Assembly (NCBI GenBank): GCA_021495925.1
Contig: JAKEKT010000061.1
Location: 62,001 to 126,000 of the forward strand
Direction: 5' to 3'
DNA length: 64,000 nucleotides
From: Diplodia intermedia
Lineage: Eukaryota; Ascomycota; Dothideomycetes; Botryosphaeriales; Botryosphaeriaceae
A program made the translations under genes and the position numbers. Position 1 is the stretch's first letter; every line of letters starts with the position of its first letter. The notes under the pieces were generated by a model. It was not told the origin of the DNA and did no database searches. It worked only from the letters and a program-made list of their open reading frames with translations. This document shows positions 33,730 to 45,317 of this stretch, one piece after another.

Positions 33730-34863
33730 CTACTCGAGCGGGAACTCAATCGCCGTCTCATCGATCTCACCCTTGATCTTATCCGAAACATCCTTCATCG
33801 CTTCGCCAATGCAGTCATGCATCTGCAGTTGGGTGTCCATCACCTGGTCGTCAATGCGCTCGAAACGATCGGCTGGTGTGTTGACTGATGCATAGAAGAC
33901 CTCTTTGACCAAGTCTTTGAGCCTTTTGTCGACCATGGCACGCAGGCGAGTCTCCAGATCATCCAGAGTGGTGACCACCCTGCCCTTGATCATCTCACGC
34001 ATCTTGTCCAGATCATTCTGCTTCCATGATTGTCCCGCGGTCTCCTTGGGCATCTCGTTAGCAACTAGCTCCTGCAATACCTGCAGTTCCTGCTTCTGAT
34101 TTTCCACGAATTGATTGATCTTGTCTTGCAGGGATGCAGAAGGTGCTTCGGTACGCGGACGCTTTTCGGGGCGTTGGTGCGGCAGAGAAGGGGGCGCAGG
34201 TTGGTCGTACGATGGCAGGCTGCTAGAAAGGCCTTCAGGTGGCGGCAGGGTGTGCGCGACCGCAAGGAAGCGACCGCCCTTGCCCCTGTACAAGGAGGCA
34301 AGGTCCCCCAGGGTTGGAGTCCGTGACCAGCTAGCTTTATCCCAGGCCATGTCAAGCAAAGTATTGCTGAAATTGCAAAACTCGCCGTCGGGCAGGAAGA
34401 CAGTGATGACGGTAGATTGGGCGAGGGAGTTCAGAAGCTTCAGCACTTGACCATACGTCTCGTTCCTTGCCACCAGCGGCGTCTCAGGAAGGCTTGACGG
34501 AACGACCAAGAAAGGTGGATCGCTCATGCGGAACTTCAGCCCAGCCGGGTTGGTGTCGAAGGTGTGTCCGATACTTTCAGGAACGTCTCTATCGTCGTCA
34601 ATTCCCTGGATGACGTGGGGCGAGAGATACACGTAGATGTACGTGTAGCGTCCGGACTGGGTCTGTAGAACAATGGGGACACGGAGTCGGAAGAAAGCGG
34701 TCGGCTTAAGTCCATCGACAGCGGCGGAGAAAGTTACACCAGCCTGCCCGCCGGTGTGATGGATGAACAAGTCTTGTTGAGAGTGAGGGCACCGCCATGC
34801 CACGACAACGGAAGTCTCACGTAGATCAATGTTGACGTCTTCTACGGGCGTTGAGCGGGCCAT
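33730..34863 (-). CDS. Coiled-coil protein with nuclear-type basic motif
   Basis: Single exon; start taken at the ATG at 34863 (MARSTPVEDVNIDLRE), giving 377 residues. The N-terminal half is beta-rich (VVVAWRCPHSQQDLFIHHTG, FFRLRVPIVLQTQSGRYTYI) and contains FLVVPSSLPETPLVAR. The middle has a Pro-rich linker with QRPEKRPRTEAPS, which fits a monopartite nuclear localisation signal. The C-terminal 140 residues are coiled-coil (INQFVENQKQELQVLQELVA, LETRLRAMVDKRLKDLVKEV). This arrangement recurs in uncharacterised fungal proteins, but I know no assigned function. The ATG directly follows TTTTGCAG, a possible acceptor, so a 5'-UTR intron may end there. No membrane segment. Confidence 0.75.
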   Translation of the reverse strand: MARSTPVEDVNIDLRETSVVVAWRCPHSQQDLFIHHTGGQAGVTFSAAVDGLKPTAFFRLRVPIVLQTQSGRYTYIYVYLSPHVIQGIDDDRDVPESIGHTFDTNPAGLKFRMSDPPFLVVPSSLPETPLVARNETYGQVLKLLNSLAQSTVITVFLPDGEFCNFSNTLLDMAWDKASWSRTPTLGDLASLYRGKGGRFLAVAHTLPPPEGLSSSLPSYDQPAPPSLPHQRPEKRPRTEAPSASLQDKINQFVENQKQELQVLQELVANEMPKETAGQSWKQNDLDKMREMIKGRVVTTLDDLETRLRAMVDKRLKDLVKEVFYASVNTPADRFERIDDQVMDTQLQMHDCIGEAMKDVSDKIKGEIDETAIEFPLE

Positions 34864-34869
34864 CTGCAA

Positions 34870-36329
34870 AAGGCTGTCAGTACATCCGGGTCAGACGAGG
34901 AAAGGTAAAAAAAAAAAAAAAAAAGCCCCTCAATTGAGGATCCCGCCCACCCAGGCTTTTAGAGCAGCCTTGACTCATATTCCAGGAGAAGCCATCGCAC
35001 GCCACCACAAAAAACGCGGGACAATAAGTCATCGATCTTAGTTGACAGCTGGTCGAAGCTCCGGAAGTGCCACATCCCAGACCCCAGACCTTTCCACTAG
35101 AAGAGTCTAGCGGAGTAGGAACTGGCCAACACTGGTCTCCGCGGGAGCCTTACACCTCTTCCAGGTGCCACTGACGGACCCCAGACCTTCCGCTAAAGGT
35201 GATCACGAAAGTGCGGGCCTTTGACCCGCGGGCCTTTAGCGGGTAGGAGCTGATCCAAAACGGTCCGCCCACGAGAAAGACACAGTGTTCCGTTGTTTCT
35301 TGAAGTGACGTGACGATGACTCCCGAAGATAGGTACCTTGAGAGTGACGCCGAAGCGCGACGTCGACGCAGCCTGGGGAAGTACGAAGGGTGGTGTTAGC
35401 ACAAGGCCGACGATGAGTGAGACAGGGTGAGAATCGTGCGCAACCATAGGTAGGCGCAGAGGTTAAGACTTACCGAACCGTGAATTGAAGTTTTGCTCAA
35501 GTTGTTCCGAGGTTGAAGTTGTTGCTGAGGATGAGGGAGCTGGGCGGGTCACGACAAGAAGAGGCAGGGTTAAATGCATGCTAAGCGAGGGCGCTAGTGC
35601 CGGATTTTTAGTTGTTGCGGGAAAGGTTTCTCAAATAGGCTTAGCGCATAGAAAAGCGCGTCGATCGCAGCTGCCTGGTCGCGCCTCACCCCATGCTTTC
35701 CAACAGCCGCACCGGCTCTCTGCCAGCTGTTTGCGCGGGGTCCTCGTCTGCGCCCGCCCGCTCGTGCGATCCCGAGCTCATATCAATACCGATGTTCGCA
35801 TGCAATGTCCTCGTTTCAAACATGATGGCGCCGCATCTGCCCTGAATCGCACCTCACGATTCGGCCCGCTTACGGCGAGCAACGCTTTATTGGCTCACCT
35901 TGTTTTGCTCGACCACGAGCTTATTTCGACCATCAACATGCGGCTGCTGTCATTAAGCAGAACTCCAACCATACAGTTAGCTATGGCACAGGGCTGGATG
36001 GTTGCCCGGCTTGACGCTGTGGAACAGATTGCTGTGGTCTGGTAGGCGCTTCGCGCTTGGGCGGCCATGGCGCCGTCCGGTTGCAATGCATATATGCCCA
36101 GGCTATGAGAAACGTGCCCCTTACCCTCGTTTCGTCTCGCTGCTTCTTCTCGCGACCATGCAGCTCGTGGGCTACGCTTTACCTGAACAGTGCCCCGTTG
36201 TTCTTTCTTTTTGTGTTTACCGTTTTAAAAACTTGTTTTCATCCTCCTACTATGCTGTCAACGCAGCGCCAAGTGTGCGTTTCAAAACTAAGCAAAAACT
36301 TTTATAGCTATGAGGCGCTCTAATCTGCA
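34870..36329. other. Gap with poly-A run and a diverged direct repeat
   Basis: Holds a run of about 18 A at 34907-34924 and a diverged direct repeat at 35067-35275 (described separately). Short open frames here lack domain features. Confidence 0.5.
35067..35275. repeat. Two diverged direct repeat units, each with an internal inverted repeat
   Basis: Unit A (35067-35147) and unit B (35165-35275) both begin GTGCCAC, then share GACCCCAGACCTT and a final AGTAGGAACTGG / GGTAGGAGCTG block followed by GGTC and CCGC. Inside each is a small palindrome: CCACTAGA...TCTAGCGG in A and CCGCTAAAGG...CCTTTAGCGG in B, with a longer loop in B. They lie 200-400 bp upstream of the coiled-coil gene that starts at 34863. 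Confidence 0.6.
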
Positions 36330-37451
36330 TCAAACCGGCGTCCCAACCACCTCGCTTTCCTTGAAAACGGCCACCGAGTTGACCTCCCAGTACGCTTCCT
36401 CGAACGCCTCCGGGTGCGCTCCGACGTAAATCTCACACGACTCCTTCTTCTTCTTCCCCGCCACTGACGGACATTTCGACGGCCACGAGTTGCCCGCCCA
36501 ATCTCCGCAAAACGTGGTGTCAAAAATCAGCCGATGCTCGACAAAGTGCTCATCGACATCGCAGCCGCGGCCGCCCGCAAACGCCGCCTGCGGCAGCCCC
36601 AACTTCGCGATATCCAGCGCGGTCCCGGCATCCAAGTCGTGCAGCCACTCGCCGACCTCGCCCTCGACGCGATCGCGCGGGAAAAACCAAATCTTGATGG
36701 CGCCGCTCGTCCACTGCACGGCATAGACGCCGCCGCCGTTTGCGTTGAACGCGTCGCCGTAGCTGTCGGCCGTCGTCGCGCGCACCCTGCAGCCCTCGCT
36801 GCCGGCGCAGTTGCCCTCGAGGCTGCCCAGCGCGGCGCGGCGCGGGGTCGACAGCGAGCAGTTCTCGCCCGTGTGCACGACCATCTGGTTCGTCGCGGCC
36901 AGGTGGATGTTCTCCAGCACGTCGACCTCGCCGCCCGCGGGCCACTCGCCCGCGCCCAGCGACCACAGCGCCGGCCAGATGCCGCACGCCGCGCCCGGCA
37001 TGTGCGCGATGTCGAAGATGAAGAGCCCGTGCGTCCACGTCTGCTTGCTCTCCAGCCGCACGCTCGGCCGCCCCCAGTCTTGCCCCGGCTTGTACGTCGA
37101 GCTCGTGTCGACGCCCCAGCGTGGGTTGCCCGCGGCGGTCATGTCGACCAGGCTGGTGTTGCGGGCGGTTGTCTCGTCGACGTAGTTGACGAAGCCGTGG
37201 GTTGGGTCGGCGGCGCCGATGTTCGAGCTCATGTAGTCGGAGGAGGTCTTGAAGTCGAAGTGAGAGAAGAAGTCGACGCCAGCCCAGAACGCGTCACGTG
37301 TGTAGGTGATCTTGCTGCCGGTCGTTTCGATCTTGAGGGTGGGCAAGTCGGCGAGGGCAGCAGAGAATTGGGTGGATGCATGCGCTAGGGCGATGAAGAG
37401 AGACAGCGGCAGCACAGCCGCAAGGCGATGCGGGGCGATTAACGGGAGCAT
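36330..37451 (-). CDS. GH16 endo-1,3(4)-beta-glucanase, secreted
   Basis: Single exon. The start is taken at the ATG at 37451 because it begins a good signal peptide (MLPLIAPHRLAAVLPLSLFI, cleavage after AHA), giving 373 residues. The catalytic GH16 signature is EVDVLE at about 175-180 (nucleophile E175, D177, acid/base E180), preceded by GIWPALWSLGAGEWPAGG and followed by HLAATNQMVVHTG. Other family blocks are FFSHFDFKTSSDYMSSNIG, GRPSVRLESKQTWTHGLFIF, GGGVYAVQWTSGAIKIWFF and FCGDWAGNSW. This is the fungal ENG/mixed-linkage glucanase type, hydrolysing beta-1,3(4)-glucans outside the cell or in the wall. No GPI signal or carbohydrate-binding module is visible. It appears intact. Confidence 0.92.
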   Translation of the reverse strand: MLPLIAPHRLAAVLPLSLFIALAHASTQFSAALADLPTLKIETTGSKITYTRDAFWAGVDFFSHFDFKTSSDYMSSNIGAADPTHGFVNYVDETTARNTSLVDMTAAGNPRWGVDTSSTYKPGQDWGRPSVRLESKQTWTHGLFIFDIAHMPGAACGIWPALWSLGAGEWPAGGEVDVLENIHLAATNQMVVHTGENCSLSTPRRAALGSLEGNCAGSEGCRVRATTADSYGDAFNANGGGVYAVQWTSGAIKIWFFPRDRVEGEVGEWLHDLDAGTALDIAKLGLPQAAFAGGRGCDVDEHFVEHRLIFDTTFCGDWAGNSWPSKCPSVAGKKKKESCEIYVGAHPEAFEEAYWEVNSVAVFKESEVVGTPV

Positions 37452-37487
37452 GATGAGTAGCAGATAGTTAATGAACGAGCGAAACAA

Positions 37488-40348
37488 ATTATTGCTCTCG
37501 AGCGTCTGAACAAAGTCACATATCCTCCTGACAATGGGGCGGGTCCTCGTGCTATGAAATACGGCTCCACGAGCACTCCCGCCATGCTTCTTCTGCCTCC
37601 CCCGATCGCGCAGACGCTCGCTCTCTCACGCAAAAGCATGTGCGGCGCGTCTATGTAAGGCAACTGCCCCTGCATGAGGCAGCATTGGCAGATGCAAAAG
37701 TCCCGAAGTGAGCGGGCGTCGCACGGGCGAATCGCAGCCGCAGCCGCGTCGTGCCCACGTCGTGAGCGTGAAACAGCGCCTGCAGGCACAAGGGGCGAGG
37801 GGTAGCACCGGCGCAAAAGCAGAGCCAGCTGGCGACAAAACGAACGAGCGCGCGAGCCAGCAACGCAAGTCTTCGTGCTACCGCTCCATATGTATGTGTG
37901 CGTGGCTGGCCTCGCGCCTTCGTGCCCGCCGCCCGGGAATGCGGGTCGGCTGGTGTGCGGGTGGCTGGCTGAGCGTTGGCTTGCGTGCGCAGCAAAAATA
38001 GCATCGAGCGCTCCCAGCCGCCCTCCTGCCTACCCGCTGCTGCGTACGGCTGCATAAAGCTGACTGCTGAGAGACGTGGTGCAGCGCAGCGCAGTGCGGT
38101 GGATTGCATTGCGCCGGTGGCTGGCAGCGTGCGGCTGGGTTGGTGGCTGTCGCGGTCGCACCGCGGAGGCGAGCAGGCGCGAGTTCTAAGCGGACGGGTG
38201 AGGGCCCGCGGCGGGCGGATCGTTGTTCGGCAGAGCTGGTTGGCGCGCACGCGACGTGGGGTGAAGGGACCATGGACGTGACTGACACGTGGGCTAGGCG
38301 CGTAGACGTCGCGCGACGGGACGTGCAAAGCGTGTGGCGGGGTGGATGTGCTCTGAGCAATCATGACGTCTTGGCTAGCGCGGAAAAAGATCGCATGGAT
38401 GCACCTCATGGGCTCCATTGCACCAGCAGCAATCTGGCTCCCTTTTCTGATACCTCACTCACCCAAAGGCGTAAATTCAAAGCACTGCCCAGCGCGCCTG
38501 CTTCAGCCATTGGATGCGGGTGAGTCGGCGGCCGTTCATGTGTGTGGTAGGAGAATGCGCTAGTCCCGATATGGAAGGGGAGGGCAAATGGGTGTCGCAG
38601 AGTTCAAGACTGCGCGGATTGCATGGCAGTGCATCGACAAACATCGTATTCGAAGAAGGTCAGGAAAATATTCAGAAACTGAAGCACGTAATCTGCGGAG
38701 GAAAAGCCCAGAATGTTGGCCGGATCTTCTCAGAGTACCCCAAAGCTGCCTTTAGTGCCCTCAACTCGCCTGCGCCAACCGTTCTAGACAGAAGCTTCAC
38801 CATGTAATCATCTGGCTCCCCAGGATGTCTACAGAGCAACTCAATAGGGTCGTCCAATGGTTCTTCCGTACAGTATCGAGAAACATCATCCGTAGTTCTC
38901 GAATTGTTGGACAAGTGCAGCAAATTCTCTTATTTTGTGGTTGAGATCGCGAAGCTCTTCCTGATCACTGCAGTCGGTCATCTGACATTCAAGATAAACA
39001 CCATGCTCCATCGGTGTAGCACAGAGTAAATATGCGTGCGGAGGATCGGAACTTACTTCGAGCTTAGTTTACCAGCTTGGTATTTTTCTTTACTGTCATT
39101 CACGTCATCTCTTCTCGCTTGCTCCTCTACAAGCGCGTACTCAAGCTCATTTTCTACTATAAAATGCGCTCGAATGCAATTCCAGCCTCAAGCTCCAGCG
39201 CGAAGCTTTTGATGGCTTAGGAGGGATAGAAGACATGCAAATCAAGTATCATCGTCTGTAACAGAAGCATGACCTCCTTTATATCTTTTCGAACTTGGCA
39301 GAGTTGTCTGTAGAGAAATGGCCTCCGAATCTGGCTCATCACGTCTACCAAGCATCAATCGGTACGGAGTTTGCTAAAGCATCGGTAACGTCGTGCTGTA
39401 AACACGAATGCGCATTTAGTAAGATCAGCATCCCAAAGTCTTCATCAAAGTTCGGTAGTTGGGCTGTGTTGCGGTGAAAGTTCAAGACTACGGTGGGCGC
39501 AGCGGCCACTCACGCTGAACCTCCGAGGACCGCCGCGTCATGCTTGGGCTCAGTAACCATGAGTTCTTAGCTTTGGAGATTTTGGGGCTGTGATGCTGAT
39601 TCAACTATCTGATCTGGTGATGTGATGTTGCTCAGAGCGGTAAGTACTGACAACTCCGGCGAAGGCCGCATCTCCAGGGTGGAAGAAAGGTCGGTACTTG
39701 GCTTTTAGTAGCCCGCTAACTACAAGCGGTCAAGGTAGCATGGATTGCAGCGTTGGGGGCGGGTCAGCTATTTTACATATGTCCCTTACGAGAAGAGACA
39801 AGAACCAATCGGACGAATCCCGACGGAGAGGGTGGCCTACGTTGCTGCGGTTTAGGCTTCTGCGATCAAGCAACTCGTACGATAACACACCGCACTGCCT
39901 GGACTGAAGAATGACTTGTGATTGGCCACACGCGGTACGTCCTATACAACCGAAGTTCTGCCTCGCCCGACGGAGGCAGCAACACTGCGTCACTTGTCGA
40001 CGCTTCCGCCTAACTCCGCTGTATATTGCCGAAAAGTCGTTTTCTTATCGCACCGGTGGCCAGTGTTAACTCCACCTGCTCGATTGCACAGGTGGATCCG
40101 AGGGTGATGTTTGGGAAACATGAGCGCATGCCAAGTCGGGGTATCCCCGTGCATGGCCACTGTACTCACGCATAGCCACAATGCGTGCGCAGCATCGCGG
40201 AAGCCAGGGATCATTCTACATCCTATACAGGCAAGCCAATTTCAGAGAGAAAGCATAAATACCATGGTCGTCGAGCCGGCTCGTCCGTATCTCTCCACGA
40301 GCACATCCACGGCTTTGATCCCATCACCTTCGTTCAGATCCCACCACA
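37488..40348. other. 2.9 kb gap, no confident gene
   Basis: GC-rich 37650-38400 gives long overlapping frames in several phases (for example a 255-codon minus frame) with Arg/Ala/Pro-biased composition, so I treat them as chance. A minus-strand 83-codon frame at 38672-38923 has plausible composition but no family. The last part is the probable promoter of the dehydrogenase gene. Confidence 0.5.
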
Positions 40349-41532
40349 ATGTCGCTCAACGTCAGCACGATGCGTGGCGTCATGTACTATGGCGTTCCGT
40401 ACCAGGTCAACGTGACGAATCTGCCCGTCCCGGCCATCCAGGAACCGACCGACGCCCTCGTCCGCATCACAACCTCTGCCTTGTGCGGCTCCGACATGCA
40501 CATGTACCACGGGTACCAGGGCGACGTTCCCTCCTGGCAGATGGGCCACGAGGCCATGGGCTACATCGCCGAGATCGGCGACGCCGTGTCTTCGCTGGCC
40601 GTCGGCGACTACGTCGTCATCCCCGACAACGTCGCCAGCGGCCACTTGGACCTGGAGCCCCGCCAATGGGAGTCCTTCGGCGTGGGTGCCGGTCTAGGTG
40701 GCTTGCAGGGTAAGTACAACTCGCCGACGGGAGAGACTTCGCTGACGCCCGCGGGTACCTTGCAGCCGAATACGCCCGCGTGCCCTTCGCCGACGACAGC
40801 CTGATCCCGGTCCCGCTGACCCACAACACCACCAACGCCACCATGGAACAGAACTACGTCCTCCTCTCCGACATCTTCCCCACCGGCTACACCGCCGTCG
40901 AGCGCTCCGGCATGGAGCCTGGCGACACCGTTGCCGTCTTCGGCGCCGGCCCAGTCGGTCTGATCGCCGTGTACACGGCCCTTCTGCGCGGCGCGTCCAA
41001 GGTCTACTCGGTCGACCACGTCCCCATGCGCCTCGACATCGCCGAGCGCATGGGCGCCATCCCCATCAACTTCGCCGAATCGGACCCCGTGCAGCAGATC
41101 ATGCAGCACGAGCCGTCCGGCGTCAAGCGCGCCGTCGACTGCGTCGGCATGGAGGCTGTCAACAGCGACGGCGAGACGGACAGCGGCATCGTCATCTCCA
41201 ACATGCTCCAGGTCACGGCGCAGGGCGGCGGCATCGGTCAGGTCGGCGTGTACCTCCCGACGACGAACGGCAGCGGCTCGCCGCTTGGTTCGCTGCTCAA
41301 CACCAACATCACCTTTTCTGCTGCCGAGTTCTTCGCCAAGGGGTTGAGCTTCAAGAGCGGCATTGTTGATCCGCTGCCTCTTGCCGGACAGCTGATCGAT
41401 TTGATTGCGAGCGGGAGGGCCAATCCGGCGGAGTACATCGGCACGGCTTCGGTTGGTATTGAGGAGGCGCCCGAGTACTATCGTCGGTTCAGCGACCATG
41501 AGGAGGTCAAAGTCTTTTTCACATTTCCCTAA
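40349..41532 (+). CDS. Zinc-type MDR alcohol/formaldehyde dehydrogenase-like protein
   Basis: Exons 40349-40709 and 40766-41532 (56-nt intron) give 375 residues. Catalytic zinc ligands fit C46 in ALCGSDMHMYHG and H67/E68 in GHEAMGYI. The Rossmann NAD(P) motif is VAVFGAGPVGLIAVY, followed by VYSVDHVPMRLDIAERMGA. KRAVDCVGMEAVN and VTAQGGGIGQVGVYLPTT are typical of the glutathione-independent formaldehyde-dehydrogenase-like branch. The structural-zinc lobe with four close Cys is absent (IPDNVASGHLD instead), so only one zinc is predicted. The protein is likely cytosolic and oxidises an alcohol or aldehyde with NAD(P)+; the substrate cannot be told. A GH78 relic follows on the other strand. Confidence 0.9.
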
Positions 41533-41860
41533 ATCGGGGGAGCGGGGATGGAAACGGAACTACGATTCGATTAATGGCAGAGGTGTCCGCTCAAAGGAGT
41601 CTCCTTTTGCTTTCGTCTTCTTCTTTCTCTTGCTTAGCTACTCTTACAATGTCCGCTCAACGCGAGGTGCCTAAGTAGAGTGAGATATAGACCAATGAGC
41701 CGTTGTCCCTACACGTTGTTTACCTAAGAGCTGTACGATTCAGTGCCAGTTATCTACGTGAACGAACTTTCCCTTGTGCAACTGGTTCTGACAGCTCCAG
41801 ATACGCCGTCGGGATGCACAGATTACCCACCAGCGCCTGGCGGAACAAGCTCCCCGCCGG
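41533..41860. other. Gap, 3' region of the dehydrogenase
   Basis: No gene seen; T-rich and short-frame sequence between the dehydrogenase and the GH78 relic. Confidence 0.5.
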
Positions 41861-42195
41861 TCACTCGCCCCAGTCGAGATCGCTGTCGACGGTGTACTCC
41901 TCTTCACCGGTACCGCCGCTGAGCCACCTCCGCCAGCTCCTGCCCGTAAGCGTGGTCGAGCTTTTGGGGCTCGACGTAGCGGAAGCCATTAATATTCAAA
42001 GATTTCTCGAGCCACGTGTCTTCGCCGCTGGCAAGGATGACCGAGTCGCGTAGAGGATCGAGGCCCAGCGCCGGGCAGGTCCAAATCGCCGGCCGTAGTC
42101 ATGATCTCGCTGTACGTCAACACCACCCTGCACTCCGCGGGCTCGTGCAATTTGATTCTGACCCAACCCGCTAAGCTCTGGTCGAAGTCGACAAT
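41861..42195 (-). pseudogene. GH78 alpha-L-rhamnosidase fragment, frameshifted
   Basis: On the minus strand, one exon-like piece starts just after a CAACAG acceptor. It reads QIVDFDQSLAGWVRIKLHEP then AECRVVLTYSEIMT, which matches the concanavalin-like region of bacterial-type rhamnosidases (usual pattern: DFGQN.aGWvR...GP.g..v.L...Evl). After a frame change comes PLRDSVILASGEDTWLEKS then INGFRYVEP, where the family has a W.P.f..hGFRYvEv block. A second frame change gives GGTGEEEYTVDSDLDWGE and the stop at 41861-41863. The catalytic (alpha/alpha)6 barrel is missing. This is a remnant of about 110 residues from an enzyme of 600 or more. Confidence 0.6.
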
Positions 42196-42502
42196 CTGTT
42201 GATATGAAAGCTAGGGTCGTGGCTACGTCGATCGCGTAGGCTGTCTGGGCTGCGCCGGGAGCTGAGGCTCAGACTTTCCATAAGGATTCGGGTGTAGCTG
42301 AGTCCATTCCTAGTGATTCTTGTAGGAGGTTTGTTCGAAGATGGTATGCCTCGATTATAGTGGATGAATTTTAAAGGTACTGAGCCGCGAAACGAGGTAT
42401 AAAAACACAGTCATAACAAAGCAACAGCAAATATCAAAGCTAAATTGAATGTTATACTTGTACGTGCTACATACCACGCTAATTCTTCATCCCAAATCCC
42501 AA
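42196..42502. other. Gap, no gene seen
   Basis: Spacer between the GH78 relic and the 3' end of the coiled-coil gene. AT-rich from about 42350. No recognisable signal. Confidence 0.5.
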
Positions 42503-44456
42503 TTAGAAATGGAACTGTCCCAAAAAAGGATTGCCTTGCAGAGTTGCAGATCGCTTAAGGCGACCTCCCTGCAGAGACGATGGCCGCTGCGAGTGTAGAG
42601 ACAGCCGACGTCGGCTCGATGCCATTCGATGAGAGGAGACTGCGCGCTGATCCACTGTTTCTTCCTCGGCTTTCATTGCTTCTGCTACCGAAAGAGCTGT
42701 TCCTGGTACAATCTGAACCACCGCTCCGCCCTCAATGGTGAAGATTCCGGGAAGAACCAAGCATTGAACCTCCTCATTCCGAAGGCTGACGCTGTGGTCG
42801 ATCAGCTTTCCGCTTTCGGGGCCAGGCAAACTTGGCTCCAGTGGCTGACACTGGAAATCAGAGGAGAAGCCAAGGTCGAAGATGGGCTCCACCACTCGCT
42901 CGATGTGCTGGACGCGCTCCCATTTCATCTGCATCGTGCTGATGACTTGCTCAAGTTCTGCTCTGAATGTGGTGCGCTGTCCGACAAGGATAATATCTTG
43001 AATGTGGCTCATCAACTCGGTGCAGACTTCATCAATTCTGCGGGCTCTTTCCGATTCCTGTTCTTCGTTGGGCAGGGCCAATAACATGCTGCGCAGGAGA
43101 GCCTCTCTCTCCCGTTTCACGCTGGCGCAATCAAACAGTAGCTCTCGGACGCCACTGTTCGGCGGTAGATGATATGTTGGCTGGAAAATCAAGGCGTCGA
43201 CCAAGTTCGCCAGGATGTTCAGAGCGGCAGATATCCGGATGACCTTGGCGGTGTACGAGTTGCTGCGGGGAATTGGAGTACTACCAAAACGGCTGTCCAA
43301 CTTGGTCCAGGCATAGGTGTACTGTTGCAGCTCATTAGTATTTGAACAACGCCAGTAAGCAATCTGAAATACCTCTAGGGTCACCTTGTCGAGGTCTTGG
43401 CCGAGCTGACCGCTAATCAGTTCGATCGCAGGTTTCCATAAGCCGCCCAGGGTAGATATTCTGGTCACAGGTGTAAGTATCGCGAGAAAATATGTGTGCA
43501 CGTTGATGCACCTACGTCTCGTCCAAGGTTTCATCCACCAACTCCACTCCGAGTTGTTGAAGATGCCTTAGATCATCCTCAGCTCTAATCAGTTGCTTTT
43601 CCAGATCGGCATAAGCTTTGTTCTTTCTTTTCAAAGAATACTCTGCGCGCTTCTTCGCATCCTCCGCTTGCTCAAAGTGCGCATTGATATCTTCGGTCTG
43701 CTGCACTTGATCTGCCAACTGATTCTCGAGAGCCGACAGGCTCTCATGACATGTCTTTGAGGTTTCTCTTTCCGTATTCAAGAGATCCATCACGTCTTGG
43801 CATCTTTTGAGCAGCTGAGACTCTGTCGAACCGTGCTTTTCGATCCTCTTTTCGAGTTCCTGGATGTTTGACTCGAGAGATGCAATCACATCGCCTCGCG
43901 CGACAATCTCTCGGTCACGGCGTGTAGCTTCCTGGCGGAACAATCTGAGGCAAGACTCGTTGTCATTGGTTTTCTGCAGCAGCTCTTGTTCCCGCTTTTG
44001 AAGCTGTTGGCGAAGCTGGCCGATCTCATCGAGCAATCCCGAAGTGTATTGGAAACTGGGTTCTGCAACGAATGATTTGGCCGCATTGATGAGATCTTTG
44101 GCTGCTTGCGTTGCAGGTTGATCCGAGCGTGCTGTGTGGGCGGCATCGATGTTATTTGTGGGCGCTTTGGCGCCATTCGGCAATGATTTCTGTGGATCTG
44201 GCATCTTTCGTGGGCCTCTGACAAGAGAAGCAGATCGATAACGTGGAGTGAAGGAAATCTCGCTGGTTAAATTTGAATCTTGAGGGTGGTCTCTATGGTT
44301 GGTGCCGCCTCCTCGGGCCCTCAAAAAATGCCGCACATTCAAGCCTGATTTGACTGGTTGTAGATTACTTGTCTGTACTGATTGGGTGGTGCTGACAGAG
44401 GGGGGGAGTAATCGTTCCAATTGGTCATTTGGGGAGATCCAGCTTCGCGCCCTCAC
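42503..44456 (-). CDS. Large coiled-coil protein, two exons
   Basis: Exons 44456-43516 and 43460-42503, joined by a 55-nt GTAGGT...CAG intron. Using the first Met gives 632 residues; using MPDPQKSLPNG (ATG at 44204) gives 548, and I favour the shorter form because the extra leader is low in conservation-like features. From about residue 130 of the long form an extended coiled coil runs (GLLDEIGQLRQQLQKREQEL, VIASLESNIQELEKRIEKHG, YADLEKQLIRAEDDLRHLQQ). The second exon is helical (EVFQIAYWRCSNTNELQQYT, ALLRSMLLALPNEEQESERA) and ends in a basic Ser/Arg tail (SSRRRLSLHSQRPSS) with possible phosphorylation sites. Family and function not recognised. No signal peptide or membrane segment. Confidence 0.75.
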
Positions 44457-45317
44457 GCCTGCAGTACCCTTTTTTGGATGTTCACTGCTTGATGAGGTGA
44501 TCTACATGCACGTATAGTGAGAATTGTCGGGGCTTGTCTTTTTGTACTTAGTCACCATTACTACCTTAATGCACTCAGCCCCTTAGCCTTTAAGCCAGTT
44601 TAGTGAGTGCGACGATGTTTACGAGGCCTTTGAGCATCGCTGCAAACTTTTTGACACACGTAAGCAAGTAGACAAGATCAAGGATGTGGAATGAAGCGCG
44701 ATCGTCTAAAGTCAAATGAGTCTGAATGGACGAAAGTTTTCCATGATCTGCGAGACCAAGCGACGCTACGCAAATGTGTTCTCAAGACATTGGATGGACG
44801 CAAGTACGCGGTAGCGGTATCTCTGCTCGATTGCGTGTGAGCAGACTGTAAGCATCTAGATTTGGGAGCCTCGTCTGCGCTTTCCTGTGGCTTGGAAAAA
44901 TTCGAAACGATGCACGATTGGAGGAGTTGGCGTCACTGTGCGGGGCGGGCCGGGCCAGCCCAAATGGATTCTGCGGCTGACAGCGACACTAAAGCGGGGT
45001 AGCACCAGTATCGTTTCAGCGATTATCTTGCAGCCCGCTCACAGTCTCAGATCCAAGCAATCGTATCGTGGTAGGAATCTCGAGTGCCCAACTGTACGAT
45101 TACGCCATTCAATGTCATTGATGCTCGCATCCACGTCATTCCAAAGCTACACAATGAACCAATCATGCTTCTGATGAGAGCTTCACATGCAGTGAAGCTC
45201 GGAGAAGCGCGAGCATACTGAAAAGATCTACGAACCTTGTTGTAGCCATTTACGGCCAACAACTTGGCATGCTTTATCCCATTTTTCTAGTGGCTCTCTG
45301 CGCCATACTGTACTATC
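44457..45317. other. Gap, no gene seen
   Basis: Probable promoter region of the coiled-coil gene and 3' region of the HAD gene. Frames here are short and lack features. Confidence 0.5.

Noticed and set aside
36534..37388. 284-codon plus frame antisense to the GH16 gene
   Set aside because: Antisense shadow of a confident gene with biased Arg/Ala/Val composition.
37651..38418. 255-codon minus frame and overlapping frames in GC-rich sequence
   Set aside because: Arg/Ala/Pro/Cys-biased composition in several phases at once is typical of GC-rich non-coding DNA.
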